Below are positions 10,035-20,314 of a stretch of 64,000 nt of DNA, piece after piece. The notes beneath the pieces were generated by a model. The model was not told the DNA's origin and ran no database searches. It saw only the letters and a program-made list of their open reading frames with translations. The position numbers were made by a program, and so were the translations under genes. Origin of the DNA: an uncultured Muribaculaceae bacterium (GTDB taxonomy: Bacteria; Bacteroidota; Bacteroidia; Bacteroidales; Muribaculaceae); assembly GCA_947525975.1 (NCBI GenBank), contig CANNVE010000009.1, positions 43,546-107,545 of the forward strand, read 5' to 3'. Each line of letters starts with the position of its first letter. Within the stretch, counting starts at the first letter, position 1.

Positions 10035-10949
10035 TTGCGTCATCAAATCACCAAACACTCCACATTCATGAAAAAGACATTGATAATAGTCCTCGCCATC
10101 GCGGCCATGTCAGCCTCGGTCTCAGGCAAAGTATTGCGCCGGCAGCTGTCGATTTTCCAGCCAACCGTGCCGGAGACCGAGACCATCGCCAAGGAAACAA
10201 TGGAATTTGTCTACGACTACAAATGGTGCGTCGACACCACCGCGCAGCTCAAAGACGATTATGACTCTGACCGGATGCTGCTGCAGATAGCGCCTGGCGG
10301 CCTTTCCAAATTCTCAAGCTACAAGAATCTGACCGTCGACTCCCTGCTCATGCGCAGCACCCAGGAGCAGATAGCCGCGGCCGCCATCGACGGCAAGCTG
10401 TCGACCGGAGAATTCATGACAATCTTCAAGAATTACCCCGAAGGAAAGCTTACGCACACAGAGAAAATATGTACCGACTGGCTGCGCTACGACGAAGAGA
10501 TGCCGGCGCTCGGCTGGACACTGACCGACAGCGTGGCCGATGTGCTCGGATATGCGTGCCGCACAGCCGTATGCGATTTCAGAGGCCGAAGATGGACTGC
10601 CCTGTTTTGCGAGGACATTCCCGTGATGGACGGCCCCTGGAAACTATGCGGCCTCCCCGGCCTGATCATGAAGGCGTATGACGATGACGGGCATTATGCC
10701 TTTGAGTGCATTGGCATTAAGTCGGCGGCCGACCGGCCTGTCACAATATACCAGGTGCCATATATCAACACTTCTCGCAAGAAATACTATGACACCAAGC
10801 ATCGTTGGGACATCAATCCATACGCCTATTACGAGGCCGCTGGGCAAGGCCACATCACCGTATCAGACGAAGACGGCAACCCGGTGCCTGATGCCTATGA
10901 CCCCATAGACCTGCCGTATGACTACATAGAACGAGACTGGAAGAAATGA
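10035..10949 (+). CDS. GLPGLI family protein
   Basis: Contains the family signature WKLCGLPGLIMKAYD; signal peptide after the MKKTLIIV start. Confidence 0.9.
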   Translation: MRHQITKHSTFMKKTLIIVLAIAAMSASVSGKVLRRQLSIFQPTVPETETIAKETMEFVYDYKWCVDTTAQLKDDYDSDRMLLQIAPGGLSKFSSYKNLTVDSLLMRSTQEQIAAAAIDGKLSTGEFMTIFKNYPEGKLTHTEKICTDWLRYDEEMPALGWTLTDSVADVLGYACRTAVCDFRGRRWTALFCEDIPVMDGPWKLCGLPGLIMKAYDDDGHYAFECIGIKSAADRPVTIYQVPYINTSRKKYYDTKHRWDINPYAYYEAAGQGHITVSDEDGNPVPDAYDPIDLPYDYIERDWKK

Positions 10950-13498
10950 ACAGACATTGCTTTTTCATACTTTTGATTCTTCTCGCCCTGCTGCCCGCAA
11001 TGGCGGCAGGGGCAGAAGAATTGCGGGGCGCAATCACAGATGCCGAGACCGGCGCGGCTGTGGGCGGCGCTGTGGTGCAGGCTCTTGACTCTGCGGGGAA
11101 GCCGATAGCGTTCGCTTCGTCAGCGCCCGACGGATCATTCAAGCTGAAAGTAGGCGCAAAGGCCGACAGCCTGGCTGTCAGATGCTTGGGGTATGAGTCC
11201 GTCAGGATATCCGCCGATGACCTGACTGAAGGCGTGAGGCTGCGCCCGGAAGCCACTCGCCTCAACGATGTGATAGTGCAAGCGCCTGACATATACGCCA
11301 AAGGCGACACCCTGGTGTTCAATGTCGCGCAGTACGCCAACGCGAAGGACGACGCCATTATCGACGTCATAAAACGCCTGCCGGGCATAAAGGTGGAGAA
11401 AGACGGCACCATTAAATACCAGGGGAAGCCCATCAACAAATTCTACATCGACGGAAACGATATGATAGGCGGCCAATACGGCCTCGCCACAGAGAATATC
11501 TCGCACGAAGACGTGAAAGCCGTAGAGGTGATGGAGAACCATCAGCCCGTGAAGGCACTCGAAGGCATCGAGTTCCCAGAAGAATCCGGCATCAACCTCA
11601 AGCTCAGGGACGACGCCCGCAGCCGCTGGGCAGGAGTGGCCAAAGCTGCGGCAGGAGCCGATCCGGCCATGGCCGACGCATCAGTCTACGCTATGCGCAT
11701 AGCGCCCCAGATGCAAAACATAGTCACACTGCGAGGCGGCAACACGGGCTGGAATCCTGCGGCGCAGATCACTGACCATGGCTTCCTCGACATGTTTTCG
11801 ACTGATTACTCCGAATCGCTTTGGCCTGAATACATATCGGCCGACATGATCAATGCGCCCCTCAGCGAAAAGCGCACGCGCGACAACCTGTCATGGATAG
11901 CAAATGCAATTTCAGGCTGGAAGAAGGGCGACAACTCCATGCGGCTTAAGCTGGACTACGTGGGCGACAGGCTCGACTACAACACAAGCCTGCGCACCGA
12001 CTACTTCAGCCAATCCATTCCCGACTTCCTGCAAAACAACAGCATGCGCACACAGTCGCATGAACTGTCGGCGCAATTCAACTCAGAGATAAACAAACGC
12101 GGATACTATTTCAAAGACCTTTTCACGGCCACAGCATCAACCCATCGCTCCGAATCAGCGGTCACCGGCACATCAAGCATCAGCCAGAGAGCATCACGCC
12201 GGAGGATAGACGCGACCAATGACCTTAAGCTGGTGAAGCGCACCGACAAGAGGCTGATTGAAATATCGTCGCGCAATTCATTCATGCGGTCGCCCGAAAG
12301 CCTCGACGTAAGCGGCGATGAAGGCGCATGGCAGAGTCTCGGCATCACCGATATCAGAAGCACCACCGAATCGAAATATGGCAGGCTTTCGCGATTCTGG
12401 AAATTCTACATAAGAGGAGGAGCCGACCTCAACTACCGGCGCATCGACGCACGCCTCTCGGGCATGGGCCCGCTCGACAACAACGGAGCTCACGACGCTT
12501 TTCTCGCGGCGATATACGCCACTCCGCAGATTGATTACGAACGCCACAACTGGCGCATATCAATGAGAATGCCCGTGAAATGGCTTCACCATTCGATCCA
12601 CGGAAGCCGCGACTACGCCAACGCGGCCCCGACACTGACGCTCAGAAAGAAGACGTCATCAAAATCAGAGATTGCGGGCATGCTGTCATACCGGCTGGGA
12701 TCGCCGCAGGCCTACCTCAACATCGAAGCCCCGATCATGGCCGACTACCGCAACATATTCGAGGGCGAGAGCGGAGGCGGATACACCCACGACACATCGG
12801 CAAGCATGACCTACCGATACCGCAATCCGCTGAATTCGCTGTTTGCCAACGCATCCGCATCATACGCCCACCGCCGCGAATCGCTCATGCCCGAGCAGCG
12901 CTTTGACGGCGACATCATAATATCATCATTCGCAAGCCGCCTCTCAGACTGCGACTCCTGGAGCCTGAGCGCCGGCCTGAGCAAAGGCCTCGGGCACAGC
13001 AAGATGGTGGTCGGATGCGATATCAGCGCCTCCGGTTCGTCGGCCTCGTCGATGCGCGACGGCAAAGTGAGCGGCAGCCGGCAGGCCACATTCGCAGCCA
13101 AGCCATACTTCAAAGGCAGTCTGGCACGATGGATGTCGGTAGACTACGAAGCCCGATACGGATACTCGCGCCTGACGGTGGGAGCAGAAGCCAAAGCCCA
13201 CCATGCGCTGAACCAGACGCTTATAGCCACATGGATACCAAGCGACAGGATGCAATTCACCATCGGAGCCGACCATTTCCTTACACATTCACAAGAAAGC
13301 GGGAATACTGGCATAGTGCTGCTCGACGCATCGGCAGTGTGGCGCCCGGGCAGAAAGATAAGGATATCCCTCACCGCCGACAATCTGCTCGACAAACGCC
13401 GATACAGATACGTCACCTACGGCACCCTCTCACGCACAGAGCACACATTCTCGATTCGCCCGCGCCGGGTGCTCGCCTCGGTGCAGGTCAGATTCTGA
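10946..13498 (+). CDS. Carboxypeptidase-like regulatory domain / TonB-dependent receptor-like outer membrane protein
   Basis: N-terminal CarboxypepD_reg-like (LRGAITDAETGAAVGGAVVQALDSAGKPIAFASSAPDGSF), plug-like DVIKRLPGIKVEKDGTIKYQGKPINKFYIDG, C-terminal beta strand ending in VRF; overlaps GLPGLI by 4 nt. Confidence 0.85.
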   Translation: MNRHCFFILLILLALLPAMAAGAEELRGAITDAETGAAVGGAVVQALDSAGKPIAFASSAPDGSFKLKVGAKADSLAVRCLGYESVRISADDLTEGVRLRPEATRLNDVIVQAPDIYAKGDTLVFNVAQYANAKDDAIIDVIKRLPGIKVEKDGTIKYQGKPINKFYIDGNDMIGGQYGLATENISHEDVKAVEVMENHQPVKALEGIEFPEESGINLKLRDDARSRWAGVAKAAAGADPAMADASVYAMRIAPQMQNIVTLRGGNTGWNPAAQITDHGFLDMFSTDYSESLWPEYISADMINAPLSEKRTRDNLSWIANAISGWKKGDNSMRLKLDYVGDRLDYNTSLRTDYFSQSIPDFLQNNSMRTQSHELSAQFNSEINKRGYYFKDLFTATASTHRSESAVTGTSSISQRASRRRIDATNDLKLVKRTDKRLIEISSRNSFMRSPESLDVSGDEGAWQSLGITDIRSTTESKYGRLSRFWKFYIRGGADLNYRRIDARLSGMGPLDNNGAHDAFLAAIYATPQIDYERHNWRISMRMPVKWLHHSIHGSRDYANAAPTLTLRKKTSSKSEIAGMLSYRLGSPQAYLNIEAPIMADYRNIFEGESGGGYTHDTSASMTYRYRNPLNSLFANASASYAHRRESLMPEQRFDGDIIISSFASRLSDCDSWSLSAGLSKGLGHSKMVVGCDISASGSSASSMRDGKVSGSRQATFAAKPYFKGSLARWMSVDYEARYGYSRLTVGAEAKAHHALNQTLIATWIPSDRMQFTIGADHFLTHSQESGNTGIVLLDASAVWRPGRKIRISLTADNLLDKRRYRYVTYGTLSRTEHTFSIRPRRVLASVQVRF

Positions 13499-13638
13499 AT
13501 CCTGAATCCTGATTTATTTTCTCGGTGTTCGCTGTCTGCAGGGCATTGCCCCCCTGCAAGGACTATGAAAATCTGTCGTGTCAGGCTGAAAATACACGGA
13601 ATTATCGTACTTTTGCACCGAAACAAAATCACACTCGC

Positions 13639-13992
13639 ATGAACGTAGAGGAATTCCGCGACTTCTGCCTGTCGCTGCCAGGCACCACCGAGAAGATGCC
13701 ATTCCAAGCATTTCAGTCAGTATCAGCCATACTCGCCTTCTACATCGGCGGCCACATCTACTGCTACGTCGACATAGACCGATTCGACGTCTGCACAATG
13801 AAATGCCCGCCTTCGCTGATCGACGCGCTCAAAGAAGCGCACGAAGCCGTAGGCCCGCCCCACAACATGAACCCCAAATACTGGATTGGCGTGAAATTCG
13901 GCTCCGACCTCACCGACAGCGAGATAAAATCGCTCGTGGAGCAATCATACTCCATCGTAAAGGACAGCCGCAAGCGCAGAAAATCAAATTAA
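13639..13992 (+). CDS. MmcQ/YjbR family DNA-binding protein
   Basis: MNVEEFRDFCLSLPGTTEKMPF...YWIGVKFGSDLTDSEIKSLVEQSYSIV matches the MmcQ/YjbR pattern. Confidence 0.85.
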   Translation: MNVEEFRDFCLSLPGTTEKMPFQAFQSVSAILAFYIGGHIYCYVDIDRFDVCTMKCPPSLIDALKEAHEAVGPPHNMNPKYWIGVKFGSDLTDSEIKSLVEQSYSIVKDSRKRRKSN

Positions 13993-14004
13993 TCGGAGTG
14001 ATAA

Positions 14005-14037
14005 TTTGTCAAGTTCGACATAAATTCGTAACTTTGC
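14005..14037 (+). promoter_or_regulatory. Bacteroidetes-type promoter upstream of the recombinase-NusG fusion
   Basis: TTTG (14005-14008) - 20 nt - TAACTTTGC (14029-14037), matching the -33 TTTG / -7 TAnnTTTG consensus. Confidence 0.6.
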
Positions 14038-14273
14038 ACTCAGAAAAGTTAAGGGAAGTAACCTATCGGCAAAAGGGCAAAGACCGCAGGGGCGCCCGCC
14101 CAAAGACTTGCGCGTCAGCCTAAATCGCTTTCCGCCAAACAATTCCAGAAGGTGAAAGCCTCCTATAAATATCAGATTTCCGCACCCCTTCCAGGCCACG
14201 AGGCCACAAGGCAGGGGGTCGGGAAGGAATGTGTCTCCGCAACCGCTTATTACATTTCCGCCACGCAGGCTAA

Positions 14274-15704
14274 ATGACTGATTCTCTCGAAAATAGACAC
14301 GATTCAGCCATCGACGCATTTCGGGTCAGGATCGACTGCACGCCCAATCCCGCCTCACGCAAGAGCCTCGGGCAGGCCCTTGACTCATTCCGCCGATTCC
14401 TCGCAGGCTCTGACGCGGCGCTGGCTGACATCGACGAAAGCATGCTCGGCGAATGGGTGTCATGGATGTTTGCCCAAGGCTATTCCCCAAAGACAGTGGC
14501 CTACTACGTCAACCGCCTCTCATCGCTCCACGGCAAAGCCTCGGAAAGCGGCCATCAGGCATTCTCGAGGATAAAAAGCCGCCTGGCCGACACGCAGGCA
14601 GCCCAAGCGCAGAGCCTGGCGCCGGCCGACTGCTTCGACAGGCTCAGGGCGCTTGTGCTGAAAGACTGCTCCAAGAGCCCCCTGCGCCAGCTGGCGAAAG
14701 ACATAGCCCTATTCTCGATCTATGCGGGAGGCCTCCCGCTCGAAGACGTGGCCCAATGCCGCAAGGACGACTACAGGGGCAGCGACGAAGCCGTAAAAGA
14801 AATCGTGGCTCGATACGCTAAGCCGCGAAACAAATACCTCTTCCCGCTCAACCAATCGGCGAAGACACCGGCCCAGACAGCCAGAGCCATAACGGCGCTA
14901 TACGCCGATGCGCTGAAGATGGCCGGATTCGATCAGGCAGCCATAAGCGCCCACTCCCCGATCGACCTATGGATAGCCGTGGCCACGCGGTGCGGACTGC
15001 CCGCCGCCGAAATATCGGCATGCGCGGGAGAGGCCGGAAGCGCCAACCCGATCACCGCCTTCGCGTCGCCGAAAGAAATCGGCTGCGAAGAAATCGGAGA
15101 AATGCGTGGTCGAGTGGCGAACGCGCTGGCCGAAGACCCCGAAAACTGGTACGCCATGCAATTCCGCCCCCACGTCAGCCACAGCATGCTCACCGACAGG
15201 CTCCGATCAGAAGGCATAACCCTCAGGCAGACCTACTACCCCATGGAGCAAATCATGAGGCAGATAGGCAAACGCCTCAAGCCGGAGACAAAGCCCGTGA
15301 TGCCCGGCATCCTATTCTTCAAAAGCAGGGCAACCGAGCTGCCCGACCTCTTCTGCGCCATAGGCGACCTGGCATGGGGATACCGCCAATCGCGCGCCGC
15401 GCGCAGCCCCTACGCAGCCATTCCCGCAGCCGACATCCACGCCTACGCCATGGCCGTGGGCCAATTCACTGACAGCATAGACCGGCATCCTGATGGCACC
15501 ATCGCCATAGAGCCCGGCGACAAAATCGAGATAACAGGCGGCCAGCTCAAAGGCCTCACGGCCATCTTCGAAAAAGAAATCCAAGACACAGACGCTCGCA
15601 TCACCTACCGCCTGCGCCTCACCGCCCAAAACAGCATCACCTGGACAGTCGACCTCGACCCCCGCCTCACCGCCAAGTCACATCAAAATGCCCCCAAAAG
15701 ATAA
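14274..15704 (+). CDS. Fusion of a degenerate tyrosine-recombinase-like domain with NusG-type NGN + KOW domains (UpxY-like antiterminator)
   Basis: N-terminus is core-binding/catalytic integrase-like (FRRFLAGSDAALADIDESMLGEWVSWMFAQGYSPKTVAYYVNRLSSLHGKA; ALFSIYAGGLPLEDVAQCRKDD). C-terminus NWYAMQFRPHVSHSMLTDRLRSEGI...MPGILFFKS is NGN-like, and IEPGDKIEITGGQLKGLTAIF is KOW-like. First gene of the EPS locus. Confidence 0.75.
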   Translation: MTDSLENRHDSAIDAFRVRIDCTPNPASRKSLGQALDSFRRFLAGSDAALADIDESMLGEWVSWMFAQGYSPKTVAYYVNRLSSLHGKASESGHQAFSRIKSRLADTQAAQAQSLAPADCFDRLRALVLKDCSKSPLRQLAKDIALFSIYAGGLPLEDVAQCRKDDYRGSDEAVKEIVARYAKPRNKYLFPLNQSAKTPAQTARAITALYADALKMAGFDQAAISAHSPIDLWIAVATRCGLPAAEISACAGEAGSANPITAFASPKEIGCEEIGEMRGRVANALAEDPENWYAMQFRPHVSHSMLTDRLRSEGITLRQTYYPMEQIMRQIGKRLKPETKPVMPGILFFKSRATELPDLFCAIGDLAWGYRQSRAARSPYAAIPAADIHAYAMAVGQFTDSIDRHPDGTIAIEPGDKIEITGGQLKGLTAIFEKEIQDTDARITYRLRLTAQNSITWTVDLDPRLTAKSHQNAPKR

Positions 15705-15833
15705 AAATGCCCCAACCCATTTACATGGATCGAGATAAAGTAAATCGCGTTGTCGTTATCAATATCTTTATGTGATTTTTTGCGAATATCTTTCATGTAG
15801 GCTACCCAATTCAGACTTCAACAAGTCTCGTTC

Positions 15834-16718
15834 ATGCTATTATCCATATTCACCCCGACATATAACCGAGCTCATACTCTTGGACGGATATTCAATAGCC
15901 TTTGCATGCAGTCCATAGATGATTTTGAGTGGATAATTATAGATGATGGCTCAACCGACAATACCGAAGATGTTGTATTTAACTTTAAGCGGCAGTCACC
16001 TTTCCTAATAAGATATTACAAAATACCCCACGGCGGGAAACATCGAGCTTATAATGCGGGGCTGAAATTGGCCAATGGAGAATTATTCTTTGTCGTTGAT
16101 TCTGATGATTATCTGACTAAAGACAGCCTCTCGGCCATCTCCTCATCGGTAGATGTCTTGAACGGAAGGAAGGATATCTGTGGCATTATAGCCTTAAAAG
16201 AAAACAGATACGGAGATCTGTATGGCACACCTATGCCCCATGAAGAATAAATCAACTCGTTAAAAGAGTTCTACGACTGCTGCAAAAACGGTGAACGATC
16301 CTTCATTTTTAAGACCGAGATAGCCCGCAAATATCCTTTCCCTGAGATTGAAGGTGAAAATTTTGTCACAGAAAGCGTCGTATATGACCGTCTTGGTAAA
16401 GATTTTGGGTTTATGATTATTAATGAACCTCTCACCATATGCGAATATCAACCAGATGGGCTATCAAGCAATATTTACAGTCTTATGCTCGCCAATCCTG
16501 TAGGGTATATGATTTATCATCATCAAAAAGTTTGCAACAGCACATCAATATACCAGGCATTACGGCACGCATTACGATATGTGGCATTCCGTTCAGCCTC
16601 TAAATCAAGAAGCGAATGGTGTAAATACGGTGGTCAATATCATTGGCTCATAGAATTGTTAACTCCGATTGGTAAAATCGGAGAGTATTATTACAAATAC
16701 AAATGCCACCGGAATTAA
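15834..16718 (+). pseudogene. Glycosyltransferase family 2 interrupted by a single in-frame TAA (16248-16250)
   Basis: ORFs 15834-16250 and 16413-16718 are in the same frame, and the gap (INSLKEFYDCCKNGERSFIFKTEIARKYPFPEIEGENFVTESVVYDRLGKDFGF) is open. Together they match the layout of the intact paralogue at 28692-29564. Confidence 0.8.
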
Positions 16719-17677
16719 TATCCTGCAAGCCACTCGTTTCAGTACTCGTGCCAATATACAATACGGCGCTGTACCTTCAGGAATGCATTGACAGCATATT
16801 ACGTCAATCATATAAGAATCTCCAGATAATTCTCGTGGATGATGGTTCTACGGATGATAGCTATAATATATGCAAACGATATAAAAATAATGATTCTCGA
16901 ATCGAAGTCCATCGGATTCCTCATTCAGGCATAGCGACAGTACGCAATCAACTTATAAAATTAGCCAATGGGAAATATTCCATATTTATTGATTCCGACG
17001 ACTATTATACGGAAAATCATTGTATAGAAAAATTGGTAGAATATGCCGAAAAAAACAATCTCGAAGTGTGCTTATTTACCAACAGGCAGGACGGAAACGA
17101 TGATTTGAAGATACTATCAAGAGAACAGGCGATTGTGACATTTTTAGAAGACAACTGTATACCATCGTCAATGTGGACGAAATTGGTGATAAGTTCCATT
17201 TTCTCCAAACTAAAATTTAACTCCCATATCGAATGTGGTGAAGATGTGTTGATGACATGGCAACTACTCAACTTCATAACCCACATAGGGGTTATCTCCG
17301 CCAAGTTCTACAACTATCGTAATAATCCAAGCAGCATAACGAGCGGCCCCTTCAGCGACGCTATCTACAGCATGCATCTTGTATGGGATAGAATTGTTGA
17401 GGATTGTGTCCACCAATATCCCAAATTGGAAAGATTAGCCAAACAAAAACTATTACAATGTTATGAAGGATTGCTTTGTTCGGCTATAAGGTCAAAAACG
17501 AATCTTGATCATAGAATAAATAATATACGTCACAACATTCACGACAATATTGACTTATTATTTACCAAAGATAAAAGCATCAAATACATAACATTCATAT
17601 TGCTGAGCGTATATTTTTACGATATTACACGAGCAATGTTCAGTCGACACATTCGTCATATCAATACAATTAGATAA
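16703..17677 (+). CDS. Glycosyltransferase family 2
   Basis: VSVLVPIYNTALYLQECIDSILRQSYKNLQIILVDDGSTDDS. Confidence 0.92.
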   Translation: MPPELISCKPLVSVLVPIYNTALYLQECIDSILRQSYKNLQIILVDDGSTDDSYNICKRYKNNDSRIEVHRIPHSGIATVRNQLIKLANGKYSIFIDSDDYYTENHCIEKLVEYAEKNNLEVCLFTNRQDGNDDLKILSREQAIVTFLEDNCIPSSMWTKLVISSIFSKLKFNSHIECGEDVLMTWQLLNFITHIGVISAKFYNYRNNPSSITSGPFSDAIYSMHLVWDRIVEDCVHQYPKLERLAKQKLLQCYEGLLCSAIRSKTNLDHRINNIRHNIHDNIDLLFTKDKSIKYITFILLSVYFYDITRAMFSRHIRHINTIR

Positions 17678-17713
17678 AGGCATAATTGATCTGCATATTG
17701 AAATCTAAATGTA

Positions 17714-19243
17714 ATGGAAGAGCGCAATAAGCGTATAGTCAAAAACACAATGGTGTTGTATATCCGTACATTCATCACCATGATTGTCGGGCTCTACACC
17801 GGACGTGTCATGCTCGAAGCTCTCGGCATAGACAACTACGGCATCCAGAATGCTGTGGGCAGCATTGTAGGCTTTTCAAGCATAATAACCGCTGCGATGA
17901 CGCAAGCCGGCAGTCGGTTCATCACATACTCTCTTGGCAAGGACGGCTTGACACGCCAACGAGAAGTATTTGCAACTGTGGTAAACGCCCAGATAATAAT
18001 CGCATTTATATGTGCATTAGTTTTAGAGACTATTGGACTGTGGTGGCTTAATACAGAAGCCAATATACCGAATGGCAGAATGTATGCCGCGAACTGGGTG
18101 CTTCAAACATCTATCATTTCTCTACTAATCTCTTTGGTTACAGTACCCTATCGTTCTTGTATAGTGGCTCACGAATACATGTCAATTTACGCATGGACTA
18201 GCATCGTCGATGTTATTTTGAAGTTGGCGATTGTCTTTGCTATTATGCAGTATGGAGGCGACCGCCTGATCTTATACTCTAATTTAGGCGTCCTTGTCAG
18301 CCTAACCATGACAATCTTTTATTGCTGGTACAGTAGGCACAACTTCCAAGAAGTTCGTTATCGTGCCTATATACACAAGCCATTGTTGAAAGAAATTACT
18401 CAATTCTCCGGATGGAATATGCTAAACACATCTTCCTGGGTAATGTGTACCTCCGGCGTGAACATGCTTGTGAATACTTTTTTTGGTGTCGCATACAATG
18501 CTGCGCGTGGTGTTGCAGGAACAGTAAATGGTGCCATACAAGGTTTTGTCGGTAATCTCACAACCGCGTTCGTCCCTCAAATTACAAAATCATACGCAGC
18601 TAAGGACTTCAACTATTGTTATACCTTGGTCAATAGGGGGATTAGGTATACATGGTTCTTAATGTACATATTTATAGTCCCTGTATGTATCGAAGCTGAT
18701 ACTTTGTTACACTTATGGCTAGTCAAAGTTCCACCAATGGCTGTCATTTTCCTCAGGTTTACAATGTTTGAGTCATTGGCACTTTCGACAGGTCAGTCAC
18801 TTTTAACCTTAATTCAGGCAGACGGAAAGGTGAAGGTATATACCATATTTGCGGCTTTGTATGCCGGCTTGATATTCCCATTGGTATGGATAGCATTTAC
18901 CCTTGGAGCCCCCGTATGGACCACTTACCCGCTTTTTATATTTATTTTCCTAACTATAAACATCATAAGGCTTTGGGCTTTGACAAGAAATACTACCTAT
19001 GATTGGCATACATACATACGTGATGTCCTCAAACCTGGCGTCACCATATCAGTATTGTCATTTGTTATTCCTTTAACAATTTCATTTTATTGGGAACCAT
19101 CCATACTCAGATTTTTTGTATTGAGTTTTATCTCCGCAGTCAATACAGCCAGTGTTATATATGTGTTTGGATTAAGACCTAATGAAAGACATATTATCCG
19201 GGAGAAAGTATCGGAATATTTATCAAAACTATACAATGGGTAA
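17714..19243 (+). CDS. Polysaccharide flippase (Wzx-like, MATE/MOP superfamily)
   Basis: ~12-14 TM protein; NTMVLYIRTFITMIVGLYTGRVMLEALGIDNYGIQNAVGSIVGF. Confidence 0.85.
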   Translation: MEERNKRIVKNTMVLYIRTFITMIVGLYTGRVMLEALGIDNYGIQNAVGSIVGFSSIITAAMTQAGSRFITYSLGKDGLTRQREVFATVVNAQIIIAFICALVLETIGLWWLNTEANIPNGRMYAANWVLQTSIISLLISLVTVPYRSCIVAHEYMSIYAWTSIVDVILKLAIVFAIMQYGGDRLILYSNLGVLVSLTMTIFYCWYSRHNFQEVRYRAYIHKPLLKEITQFSGWNMLNTSSWVMCTSGVNMLVNTFFGVAYNAARGVAGTVNGAIQGFVGNLTTAFVPQITKSYAAKDFNYCYTLVNRGIRYTWFLMYIFIVPVCIEADTLLHLWLVKVPPMAVIFLRFTMFESLALSTGQSLLTLIQADGKVKVYTIFAALYAGLIFPLVWIAFTLGAPVWTTYPLFIFIFLTINIIRLWALTRNTTYDWHTYIRDVLKPGVTISVLSFVIPLTISFYWEPSILRFFVLSFISAVNTASVIYVFGLRPNERHIIREKVSEYLSKLYNG

Positions 19244-19269
19244 CAAACCATAATTAGATCAAATGCTCA

Positions 19270-20268
19270 ATGAATGCACGGAATTCATATTTTGATTTCT
19301 TAAGAGGAATCGCCATAATGATGGTAATTGCAATCCATACAGTCCCCACAATACACGATTGGCATTCTTTTTATGGCTTGACGATAATAACACTGCGCCA
19401 ACTGTTAAATTGCGCGGTACCTATTTTTTTGTCCATCTCCGGTTATTTTATTGCGAAGAAAGATTTTTCGTCAAAAAAGAATACTATAAGATTCTATAAG
19501 CACCAGTTACCCACAGTGTATTTACCTTGTATTGTATTTTCTCTCGGATGGTTTTTTCTTGATTTGTATAGTCAAAATTTTTCAAGTCCTCTTGGCAGTC
19601 TGTGCACACTGATAATATGTGGTTACAGCATTTATTATTTTATTACCTTAATTATTCAACTGTACATTCTTACCCCCATATTGGTAAGATATAATAATTT
19701 ATGTTGGGGGATAATTATTCCTGCAATTGTGTCATGCGTCTCTATAGTTGTTGTCTCATACCTACTTCTAATAGAAGGCAGACAAATCTCTTTAATTGCA
19801 TATGCGGCACCTTTTGTGGTTTGGCTTATTTTTTTCATGATGGGAGTATATTTTTCAAATCATCAAAGAGACAAGATACTTTTTCCTGGAATTCTAATTG
19901 CGGCAATTGGCCTGACTGCCTCAGTTATCGAGTCAATATATTACCTGTCGTTGTATGGAAGTGGAATGGGAATAAAATTGAGTGCTTTCATATATTCAGC
20001 AGGCGTGCTTATGATTATTTTTTCCAAGCAGGCAGAATCAATCTTCAAAGAGAATAGAATGACAAAATTGATACTGTGGATTGGAGAAGTTTCGTTTGGA
20101 ATTTATTTGATTCACATGTATGTTCGTTATGTATTAAACTACATAGTTAATATAGACTCTTGGTTGCTGAATTGGTTTTTGATCATCACGCTGTCTTCGA
20201 TAATCATAATTATATTAAAAAAATTTGTTTCGTCACAAACCCTTATTAAATATTTTGGTATTAGATAA
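19270..20268 (+). CDS. Membrane acyltransferase family 3 (OafA-like)
   Basis: NSYFDFLRGIAIMMVIAIHTVPT, multi-TM. Confidence 0.88.
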   Translation: MNARNSYFDFLRGIAIMMVIAIHTVPTIHDWHSFYGLTIITLRQLLNCAVPIFLSISGYFIAKKDFSSKKNTIRFYKHQLPTVYLPCIVFSLGWFFLDLYSQNFSSPLGSLCTLIICGYSIYYFITLIIQLYILTPILVRYNNLCWGIIIPAIVSCVSIVVVSYLLLIEGRQISLIAYAAPFVVWLIFFMMGVYFSNHQRDKILFPGILIAAIGLTASVIESIYYLSLYGSGMGIKLSAFIYSAGVLMIIFSKQAESIFKENRMTKLILWIGEVSFGIYLIHMYVRYVLNYIVNIDSWLLNWFLIITLSSIIIIILKKFVSSQTLIKYFGIR

Positions 20269-20314
20269 AAACGTCTCCATTACTTAATCCAGTCGAAAAA
20301 GTCCACTCCAATAT

